DNA of 7,646 nucleotides, from NCBI GenBank assembly GCA_012517645.1, contig JAAYUR010000103.1, forward strand, positions 1-7,646. Direction: 5' to 3'. Positions 1-5,227 of this stretch are shown here, in pieces (the first letter of the stretch is position 1; every line of letters starts with the position of its first letter). The stretch comes from Treponema sp. GTDB taxonomy: Bacteria; Spirochaetota; Spirochaetia; Treponematales; UBA12059. The notes beneath the pieces are model-generated. The model made no database searches. It worked only from the letters and a program-made list of their open reading frames with translations, and was not told the origin of the DNA. Made by a program: the position numbers and the translations under genes.

Positions 1-4
1 CAGG

Positions 5-20
5 GAGTTTTGAAAAAGCT
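5..20 (+). repeat. Imperfect copy of the downstream hairpin arm
   Basis: The segment GAGTTTTGAAAAAGCT resembles the right arm of the hairpin at 80-116 (GACTTTTGAAATTGGCT at 100-116), differing at one internal base and in the short AA/TTG segment. It lies in the same orientation as that right arm, so as RNA or single-stranded DNA it could pair instead with the left arm at 80-95 (TTTTGAAA with TTTCAAAA, then GCT with AGC). That would enclose the 33-77 hairpin. The similarity is seen directly; the alternative pairing is inference. Confidence 0.45.
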
Positions 21-32
21 ACCTTGAAATCC

Positions 33-77
33 GCGATTGCTCGCAGCGGTTGCAACGCAACCGCTGCGAGCAATCGC
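33..77. repeat. Perfect inverted repeat, 21-bp arms, 3-base loop
   Basis: Positions 33-53 and 57-77 are exact reverse complements, separated only by AAC at 54-56. The arms are mixed GC/AT and start GCGATTGC. A 21-bp perfect stem is longer than a usual Rho-independent terminator stem and no T-run follows on either strand. It lies upstream of the predicted pyrK promoter. It could be a REP-like extragenic palindrome, a protein-binding site, or the end of a transcript entering from the left. Presence is certain; role unknown. Confidence 0.9.
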
Positions 78-79
78 AA

Positions 80-116
80 AGCCAATTTCAAAAGTTACCG
101 ACTTTTGAAATTGGCT
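80..116. repeat. Perfect inverted repeat, 16-bp AT-rich arms, 5-base loop
   Basis: The arms AGCCAATTTCAAAAGT (80-95) and ACTTTTGAAATTGGCT (101-116) are exact reverse complements around the loop TACCG. The element starts three bases after the 33-77 hairpin, so the two form a tandem array. It is much more AT-rich than its surroundings. The following bases (CTCTACTGTTTAC) are not a proper T-tract, so an intrinsic terminator is not well supported. The right edge lies just upstream of the predicted pyrK -35 box, which would also suit an operator. Confidence 0.9.
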
Positions 117-122
117 CTACTG

Positions 123-150
123 TTTACTATCCACCGTTTCCCGCTATACT
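123..150 (+). promoter_or_regulatory. Predicted sigma70-type promoter of pyrKD (leaderless)
   Basis: A -35-like TTTACT (123-128) and a good -10 box TATACT (145-150) are separated by 16 bases. The -10 box ends six bases before the pyrK ATG, so transcription would start at or within a base or two of the start codon. The intervening bases are all C, leaving no room for a ribosome binding site. A TTGAAA at 105-110, inside the hairpin arm, is an alternative -35 but has no good -10 partner. Confidence 0.6.
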
Positions 151-156
151 CCCCCC

Positions 157-957
157 ATGCGCCGATTCGACGCCCCCATCCTGGAAAACCGCGAGCTCTC
201 CCGGGACTACCGCCGGATCGAGGTGGAATGGCCCCCGGACTCGGGAGTTCCCCGCCCCGGAGCCTTCCTGACCGTCGGTGTTTCGGGAACGACGGATCCC
301 CTGCTTCGCAGGCCCTTCGCCGTTTCGGGTTTCGATCCCCGCCTCGGCCGGGCTTCCTTCATCTTTCAGATACGAGGCCCCGCCACACGGCTCCTGGCCG
401 AACGAAGGCCCGGGACCTCGTTGGATGTTCTGGGCCCCCTGGGGAAGGGGTTTCCGGATCCCCCCCGGGGCTCCCGCCCCATCCTGACGGGAGGGGGCAT
501 AGGCTTGGGTCCTATGCTGTTCGCGGCCCGGGATTTCCGGAACCGCGCCGCCTCGGGCGGATGGGAGGCTCCCGTCCTGGTCCTGGGATTCCGCACCGCG
601 GCCCAGGTTCCGGACCTCGACCTCCCCGAGGGCACGATGATCTGTACCGACGACGGAAGCACCGGAATGAAAGGCACCGCGGTGGAGGCGGCGGATTGGG
701 CGGCGGCGGGCGGTCGGTACGGACCGGAGGCCCCGCCCTCCTACTACGCCTGCGGTCCCGCGCCCATGATGGCCGCCCTGGACCGCCTGGCGGCCTCCCG
801 GAACGCCCCCTACTGGGCCGCGGTCGAGCAGTGGATGGCCTGCGGGGTGGGGGCCTGCATGGGCTGCGCGGTCCGGCTCAAGGACGGCTCCTTCGCCCGG
901 GCCTGCGCGGACGGGCCCGTCTTCGACGGCTCCCGAGTCGATTGGGGGTCGATGTGA
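157..957 (+). CDS. pyrK: Dihydroorotate dehydrogenase B, electron transfer subunit (PyrK)
   Basis: This 266-residue protein matches the PyrK family in length and domain order. PyrK passes electrons from the catalytic PyrD subunit through a 2Fe-2S cluster and FAD to NAD+, in the fourth step of pyrimidine synthesis, in the cytoplasm. An FAD-binding ferredoxin-reductase fold shows RPFAVS at residues 52-57. The NAD-binding part has GGGIGLGPM at 112-120 and CGPAPM at 199-204. The C-terminal cluster ligands are C229, C234, C237 and C250 (CGVGACMGC, then a twelve-residue gap), the PyrK spacing. The ATG at 157 has no Shine-Dalgarno but follows a -10 box by six bases, so a leaderless start is proposed. 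The stop overlaps the pyrD start, so the two are one operon. Family assignment is firm. Confidence 0.95.
   Translation: MRRFDAPILENRELSRDYRRIEVEWPPDSGVPRPGAFLTVGVSGTTDPLLRRPFAVSGFDPRLGRASFIFQIRGPATRLLAERRPGTSLDVLGPLGKGFPDPPRGSRPILTGGGIGLGPMLFAARDFRNRAASGGWEAPVLVLGFRTAAQVPDLDLPEGTMICTDDGSTGMKGTAVEAADWAAAGGRYGPEAPPSYYACGPAPMMAALDRLAASRNAPYWAAVEQWMACGVGACMGCAVRLKDGSFARACADGPVFDGSRVDWGSM
944..957 (+). promoter_or_regulatory. pyrK/pyrD coupling site: SD-like GGGGGT and GTGA overlap
   Basis: GGGGGT at 944-949 sits four bases upstream of a GTG at 954-956. That GTG shares GTGA (954-957) with the pyrK TGA stop. This decides the pyrD start: the reading frame stays open far upstream only because of GC-rich composition, and the family N-terminus (NPDLSVRIGDL) begins right after this GTG. 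The arrangement implies translational coupling and balanced synthesis of the two subunits. Confidence 0.7.
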
Positions 958-1874
958 ATCCGGACCTCTCCGTGCGGATCGGGGACCTTGTCCTTCCGAA
1001 CCCCGTGGGAGTCGCCAGCGGGACCTTCGGGTACGGCTCGGAGTACGAATCCCTGATGGACCTGGACTCCCTGGGCGCCCTGTACACCAAGGCGGTCACC
1101 CCGGAACCCCGCCCCGGAAACGAGGTTCCCCGGATCGTGGAAACCCCCTCGGGGATGCTCAACTCCATCGGCCTGGCCAATCCGGGTCTGGACGCCTTCG
1201 TTCGGGACAAGCTGCCGGAGCTCCGAAGCCGGCGCTGTCCGGTCATCGTCAACGTGGCGGGGGCCTCCGAGGGCGACTACCTCCGGGTTCTGGAGCGTCT
1301 GGAAGACGAGGTCGGGATCGCTGGCTACGAGATCAACGTAAGCTGCCCCAACGTCTCCCACGGGGGCTTGGCCTTCGGGACGGATACCGCCCTGGTGGAG
1401 CGGCTCACGGCCCGGCTGCGCGGGACCCTCCGGAGCGAGCGGCCCCTGATCGTGAAGCTCTCCCCGAACGTGACGGACATATCCGAGGTCGCCCGGGCCG
1501 CCGAAGCCGGCGGGGCGGACGCGGTGTCCTGCATCAACACCCTCGTCGGGATGGCCGTCGACGTGGACCGCCGCCGTCCCCGGCTGGCCCGGGGCACCGG
1601 GGGCCTGTCGGGCCCGGCGATCCGGCCCGTGGGGGTGGCCTGCGTCTGGCGGGTCTCCCGGGCCGTGACGATACCGGTCATCGGGATCGGAGGCATCCTG
1701 GAAGCCCGGGACGCCCTGGAGTACCTTTTGGCCGGAGCTTCCTCGGTCCAGGTCGGGACCGGGCTGTTCCGAAGCCCGGATACTCCGGCACGGGTGCTTT
1801 CCGGAATACGGGACTGGATGGTACGCCATCAGGCATCCCGGGTCGCGGACATTCCGGGCATGTTGGAAACCTAG
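954..1874 (+). CDS. pyrD: Dihydroorotate dehydrogenase B, catalytic subunit (PyrD, class 1B)
   Basis: The 306-residue product, counted from the GTG at 954, is an FMN-dependent TIM-barrel enzyme that oxidises dihydroorotate to orotate. Conserved sites are visible: ASGTFGYG at residues 21-28, K46 in YTKAVTP, N70 in MLNSIGLANPG, VKLSPN at 167-172, GTGGLSGPAIRP at 214-225, GIGG at 244-247 and VGTG at 267-270. The catalytic base is a cysteine (C131 in NVSCPN), typical of class 1 enzymes; class 2 enzymes use serine. A Cys enzyme with PyrK next to it is the NAD-linked 1B form. The gene ends in a CTAG shared with the convergent phosphatase gene, so no intergenic terminator is possible. Confidence 0.96.
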   Translation: MNPDLSVRIGDLVLPNPVGVASGTFGYGSEYESLMDLDSLGALYTKAVTPEPRPGNEVPRIVETPSGMLNSIGLANPGLDAFVRDKLPELRSRRCPVIVNVAGASEGDYLRVLERLEDEVGIAGYEINVSCPNVSHGGLAFGTDTALVERLTARLRGTLRSERPLIVKLSPNVTDISEVARAAEAGGADAVSCINTLVGMAVDVDRRRPRLARGTGGLSGPAIRPVGVACVWRVSRAVTIPVIGIGGILEARDALEYLLAGASSVQVGTGLFRSPDTPARVLSGIRDWMVRHQASRVADIPGMLET

Positions 1875-3073
1875 CCGGCCCGTTGAATCGGCACGGATTC
1901 CGACCCCGGATCCAGGTTCAGCAGGATGAAGGACATATCGTCCTGCTGAGGAGCGGCGCCCCGGTGCTGTTCGAGGGCAGCCGGGAGGGTCTCGCGAAGA
2001 GAACGCCCGCGCCGCAGGATTCCCAGGACCAGCCCGGCCAGGCGACGCTCACCGAGTTCCGATCCCTCTGGATTCTCCTGTTCCGGTATTCCGTCGCTGT
2101 ACACGAAGAGAGCGTCCCCCCGCTTCAGCCTCCATCGTTGAAGGACCGGATCGATAGCCTGCTCCACGCCGATCGGCAGGTTCCTCCCATTGGCACCCGG
2201 TTTGCGGGCCTGGCCTTCCCGGAAGACGAGCGCATGGGCGTGGCCCATGTCGGCGGCTTCCAGAACACCCGTATTCGGGTCGTAGATCCCGAAAAATCCG
2301 GTCAGGTACTTTTCGAGATGGAAGGTTGCCACGAGGGCCTCGTTCAGGGATACCAGGAGGCAGGACAGTCCCTTCCGGAAATCGTACATCCGGAGCATGC
2401 CCCAAACCAGGGCTACGACAAGGGAGGCGGCGACCCCCTTGCCGGAAACGTCGAAAAGGGCGAAGAAAATCTCTCCGCCTTGAAGCTTCTTGGTAAACCA
2501 AAAGTCTCCGCCCACCCCCTTGGCCGGCCGGGACCAGGCCTCGAACTTGTATTGTTCCCCCTGGAGAACCTCGTTCCCCGATTCCAGTCTCTCCTGTATC
2601 CTCCCCGCCAGCTCGATATCCTCCTCCGTGATCCTGGAGAGGTGCTCGTTCAGGTCTCGAGTCGAAAGTACGGCGCGGAACCGCCTTGCGGAATCCACAA
2701 GGATTCGGTAGGGAACCGTTGCCGCCCCGTCCCGCGTCCCGGCGGAAAAGATGCTGGTATGCCAATCCAGCACGGGAGCCTGAATCGCCAGCTCCCAGGC
2801 GTGGGTCCGTCCCAGCACCTCCCGGCCGAAGGGCTTGCCTAACAATGCGAAAAGCCCCTCCCGGGTTATAAGACCGACGGGCCGATGATCGGATTCCAGG
2901 AGGGCCAATACCTCGACATCGGGACGCTCACCCAGCTCGTCCGCGAGAGCCGCGGCGGTTATTTCCTTTGAGGCGTAGTGCCGATGCCGAGCCGCCTTGA
3001 GGACCGTCGTGCCGTAGTCCCGGGTCGCTTCCGCTTCCAAGACCAAGAATCGTCGTTCTTCGTTCCTGCTCAT
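1871..3073 (-). CDS. CBS-pair SpoIIE/RsbU-type PP2C phosphatase
   Basis: A 400-residue soluble protein with two parts. Residues about 20-147 look like a CBS pair: RPVGLITREGLFALLG at 64-79 and ILVDSARRFRAVLSTRDL at 124-141 match the ends of the two repeats. A short helical linker (EEDIELAGRIQERL, 150-163) leads to the phosphatase. The PP2C/SpoIIE domain (about 175-390) has the metal-binding GGDFW at 188-192, D208 in DVSGKGVAAS, SDG at 326-328 and QDD at 377-379, so it should be active. RsbU-like enzymes dephosphorylate a phospho-serine on a STAS protein; the divergent STAS gene is the obvious substrate. CBS pairs commonly bind adenine nucleotides, so the signal may be metabolic (inference). 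No transmembrane segment or signal peptide is visible. The ATG has no Shine-Dalgarno. Confidence 0.9.
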   Translation of the reverse strand: MSRNEERRFLVLEAEATRDYGTTVLKAARHRHYASKEITAAALADELGERPDVEVLALLESDHRPVGLITREGLFALLGKPFGREVLGRTHAWELAIQAPVLDWHTSIFSAGTRDGAATVPYRILVDSARRFRAVLSTRDLNEHLSRITEEDIELAGRIQERLESGNEVLQGEQYKFEAWSRPAKGVGGDFWFTKKLQGGEIFFALFDVSGKGVAASLVVALVWGMLRMYDFRKGLSCLLVSLNEALVATFHLEKYLTGFFGIYDPNTGVLEAADMGHAHALVFREGQARKPGANGRNLPIGVEQAIDPVLQRWRLKRGDALFVYSDGIPEQENPEGSELGERRLAGLVLGILRRGRSLRETLPAALEQHRGAAPQQDDMSFILLNLDPGSESVPIQRAG

Positions 3074-3080
3074 GGGCCGA

Positions 3081-3108
3081 ACTATGGTTCTCTTCGGTTA
3101 GTCAACAA
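3081..3108 (-). promoter_or_regulatory. Candidate promoter of the phosphatase gene (possibly leaderless)
   Basis: Read on the minus strand, TTGTTG (3108-3103) and CATAGT (3086-3081) are spaced by 16 bases, and CATAGT ends seven bases before the ATG at 3073. The bases in between (TCGGCCC) hold no Shine-Dalgarno. This repeats the layout seen at pyrK. The -35 matches the consensus only in TTG, so confidence is low. An alternative is TTGCGA (3148-3143) with TAAATC (3126-3121), which would give a leader of about 40 bases that also lacks a Shine-Dalgarno. Confidence 0.3.
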
Positions 3109-3196
3109 TTAGGGTCGAATGATTTATCCATTTTCTAATATCTCGCAAATCCAAGCTTTATCCTGATCATCCAGTGTCGGGCTGCGATACGACGCC

Positions 3197-3203
3197 GGGA
3201 GGG
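3197..3203 (+). promoter_or_regulatory. Shine-Dalgarno of the STAS gene
   Basis: GGGAGGG ends five bases before the ATG at 3209, a strong site that fixes the start. It contrasts with the absence of such a site before pyrK and the phosphatase gene. Confidence 0.8.
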
Positions 3204-3208
3204 AATAG

Positions 3209-3520
3209 ATGGAATGGACTGTAGTATCGGGGGATCCCGCCAAGGGAGTCGAGATACATCTTAAGGGTGATTTCGACTTATACAATGCGCCGCGGTTCAG
3301 CATTTTCGTGCTTCAAAAGATTGAGAGCGGATGGTCGAACGTGCTGTTGGATCTCCAAGGAGTACCCTACCTCGACTCCACGGGTGCCGGGTCCATCATC
3401 CGGATCGCCCAAGCGCTCCGGAAAAAGGGGAGACGCCTCCGATATCGGGGTCTGTCCGGTTCTCCCCGCAGGGTATTGGAGATGTCCAACATCCTCCCGC
3501 TTCTGGAAGAAAGCCGCTAG
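3209..3520 (+). CDS. STAS-domain anti-sigma factor antagonist (RsbV/SpoIIAA-like)
   Basis: The 103-residue protein is a single STAS domain of typical length. A beta strand with GDFDLYNAPRF (residues 20-30) is followed by NVLLDLQGVPYLDSTGAGS (44-62). S57 in DSTGAG is at the position phosphorylated in SpoIIAA and RsbV. In such systems the unphosphorylated form binds the partner kinase and releases its target, and phosphorylation by the kinase inactivates it. The next gene encodes the probable kinase, nine bases downstream, and the divergent PP2C protein is the probable reactivating phosphatase. Function is inferred from the family and neighbours; the fold assignment is solid. Confidence 0.9.
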   Translation: MEWTVVSGDPAKGVEIHLKGDFDLYNAPRFSIFVLQKIESGWSNVLLDLQGVPYLDSTGAGSIIRIAQALRKKGRRLRYRGLSGSPRRVLEMSNILPLLEESR

Positions 3521-3529
3521 GAGAGCCCG

Positions 3530-4111
3530 ATGGGACAACTGATCGTGCGCAAGCTGATCGTGGACGAGAGGAACGAACTATTCGACGCCCAAGGGATGCG
3601 GAAAATCGTACTCCCCAGCGACTACAGCAGGATTCGAGACTATTCCTCCGAAGTACTGAAAGACTGCCCGGAGGTTTTCCGGGAAGGCAATCTGCTGGAG
3701 CAACAGCTCTCGGAGATCATCAAGAACGGAATCAAACACGGAAACCGCTGTGATCCGTCCAAGCGGCTCACCATATGGTATGACTTTCGGAAGAGGGTCC
3801 GGTTTATCGTAGAGGACGAAGGAGAAGGCTTCACAAACCTGGAAGCCTGGAATGATTTCTATAGGAAACGGCAGGAAGCCCTTCACGCCCAGGACTTCGA
3901 CTCATTCCTGTCTTTGGCGAGCTACCGGGGACCTAGAAGCGACGAAACCGACGGGGGAAACAGCCTGATCGCGGCCCTGGAGTATTGGAACGGCGGCATG
4001 ATCTACAACAACGCCCGGAACAAGGTCGGCGTCGTCCGATGGTATTCGGGGGGCGCGGAAGTATCGGTGGCAGCCGCACGCTCGAGCGCGGGCGGTTTCT
4101 CCGAATCCTAA
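3530..4111 (+). CDS. GHKL ATP-binding protein, anti-sigma/serine kinase type (RsbW-like)
   Basis: A 193-residue protein with a histidine-kinase-like ATPase fold. The N box is SEIIKNGIKHGN (residues 61-72; E62 and N66 are the expected base and Mg ligand) and the G1 box is DEGEGF (96-101). A G2-like segment begins DGGNSLIAALEYWNGG (141-156). It should bind ATP and phosphorylate the adjacent STAS protein. It is longer than typical RsbW/SpoIIAB proteins (about 140-160 residues) because of a charged, aromatic insert between G1 and G2 (about 103-140), where the ATP lid lies, and a Ser/Ala/Gly-rich tail from 174. AGGAGAG overlapping the preceding TAG serves as the Shine-Dalgarno, so the two genes are probably coupled. 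The regulated target is unknown; no sigma factor gene is present here. Confidence 0.85.
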   Translation: MGQLIVRKLIVDERNELFDAQGMRKIVLPSDYSRIRDYSSEVLKDCPEVFREGNLLEQQLSEIIKNGIKHGNRCDPSKRLTIWYDFRKRVRFIVEDEGEGFTNLEAWNDFYRKRQEALHAQDFDSFLSLASYRGPRSDETDGGNSLIAALEYWNGGMIYNNARNKVGVVRWYSGGAEVSVAAARSSAGGFSES

Positions 4112-4156
4112 CACACGTCTCACACGTTGATCATCGGGAGCTGATCCAATACAGCC

Positions 4157-5227
4157 ATGAAATTCACCGAATTCCTGTCGGCGTATTCCTCGTTCCTTTC
4201 TTCCTGTACCCGTGAAGAGATCTCCAAGGACGCCCGATTCGCCTTTTTGAGCGATCTGCACATGGGGGACGGCGGTTCTCGGGACGACCTGGCCCCCAAC
4301 AGAGAGTTGCTTAAGGATCTCCTGGCCCGGTATTACTTGGACAGGGGATACTCCCTTGTCCTGAACGGGGATATCGAGGATCTATCAAAGTTCAATTACT
4401 CGAAGATACGCCCCGCATGGGCGGATCTGTACGAGATCTTTGACGCCTTCCATAAGCTCGGGGGACTGCGAAAAATCGTCGGAAACCACGATCTAGGGCT
4501 TCTGAAAATCCAGGACTACGCCTACCCGTTGACCCACGGATTACTTCTAAAACGGGGACCGGATCGCCTTTTCGCGTTCCACGGCCATCAGGCTTCCCGG
4601 TTGTTCACCAAGCACGATTACATCTCCCATTTCGTGGTGCGCTATCTGGCAAAACCTCTGGCCCTCAAGAACACCAGCGTCAGCGATCATCGGAAACGGC
4701 GCTTCCGGCTGGAGCAAAGAATCTACCGGGCTTCGAAAGCTCTCGGCTTGGCGGCGATCATCGGCCACACCCACAGGCCTCTGTTCGAATCCCGATCCAA
4801 GTATGACAGTCTACGCTGGTCCATCGAGGAGCTGGTGGCCGAGTACCCCGGGGCGCCGGTGGAACGAAAAACGGCGATCGAGGAACTCGTGGGTCTTTAT
4901 AGAAGAGAGCTGTCCCGGCTGAGCGGGCGAGACAAGGATCGATCCGCAAGCCGCTACGACCCGGAGCGCCTTCTGGTCCCCTGTTTGTTCAACTCCGGGT
5001 GCGCGACGGGCCGTCACGGGATCACGGCACTGGAACTGGACCGAGGTTCCCTGTCCTTGGTCCATTGGACCGGCCGAGAAGGCCCAAAACCCTACATTCT
5101 CCGGGAAGCGCTTGAACAGGAGGCCGTGGAGGGAACTTCGAGCGTTCGGTTTCTTCTGCGCCGAACCGAGCTCGAGCACCTCTTCGCGCGGATCCGCCTG
5201 CTCGGGGGAACCGGGAGACCTGAATGA
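4157..5227 (+). CDS. Calcineurin-like metallophosphoesterase
   Basis: The 356-residue protein carries the full dimetal phosphoesterase signature: SDLHMGD (D33, H35), NGDIEDL (D72), GNHD (N110, H111), FHGH (H142, H144) and GHTHRP (H204, H206), closed by NSG at 279-281. The substrate cannot be read from sequence; the spacing recalls LpxH and related hydrolases, but cyclic nucleotide or protein phosphatase activity is also possible. A charged, helix-rich insertion (about 211-270) separates the GHTH motif from NSG. No signal peptide is evident, so it is probably cytoplasmic. The gene follows the ATPase gene by 45 bases and overlaps the next gene by ATGA, so it belongs to the operon. The start is the only reasonable one: the next in-frame ATG is inside the SDLHMGD motif. 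Its Shine-Dalgarno is poor (GGGAG 16 bases upstream). Confidence 0.88.
   Translation: MKFTEFLSAYSSFLSSCTREEISKDARFAFLSDLHMGDGGSRDDLAPNRELLKDLLARYYLDRGYSLVLNGDIEDLSKFNYSKIRPAWADLYEIFDAFHKLGGLRKIVGNHDLGLLKIQDYAYPLTHGLLLKRGPDRLFAFHGHQASRLFTKHDYISHFVVRYLAKPLALKNTSVSDHRKRRFRLEQRIYRASKALGLAAIIGHTHRPLFESRSKYDSLRWSIEELVAEYPGAPVERKTAIEELVGLYRRELSRLSGRDKDRSASRYDPERLLVPCLFNSGCATGRHGITALELDRGSLSLVHWTGREGPKPYILREALEQEAVEGTSSVRFLLRRTELEHLFARIRLLGGTGRPE

Larger units (their letters stand above)
3074..3208. promoter_or_regulatory. Divergent intergenic region between phosphatase and STAS operon
   Basis: This 135-bp gap is clearly AT-richer than the genes around it and must hold promoters for both directions. 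On the plus strand TAATAT (3136-3141) is the best -10 candidate, but no good -35 is found 16-18 bases upstream. The heptamer TTTATCC occurs twice in the same orientation (3123-3129 and 3157-3163), 34 bases apart, about three helical turns, and could be an operator. The region may allow co-regulation of a phosphatase and its partner proteins. Promoter assignments here are weak. Confidence 0.4.

Noticed and set aside
80..120. Hairpin 80-116 as a Rho-independent terminator
   Set aside because: The stem is AT-rich and no T-run follows on either strand, so it was kept as an inverted repeat of unknown role.
24..956. Open frame running through pyrK into pyrD, as if PyrD had a 310-residue N-terminal extension
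   Set aside because: The extra part is Arg/Gly/Pro-rich with no domain, lies over the well-supported pyrK frame, and begins inside the hairpin array. It is open because of GC-rich composition.
810..1829. 339-residue minus-strand open frame across pyrK and pyrD
   Set aside because: Antisense to conserved enzyme genes and rich in Gly/Pro/Arg/Asp/His with no motif.
1883..2842. 319-residue plus-strand open frame opposite the phosphatase
   Set aside because: Every PP2C and CBS motif is on the minus strand, and this frame has no domain or ribosome site.
4111..4128. CACACGT repeated twice as a possible operator or repeat array
   Set aside because: Only two short copies in a 45-base gap inside an operon; chance is the simpler explanation.
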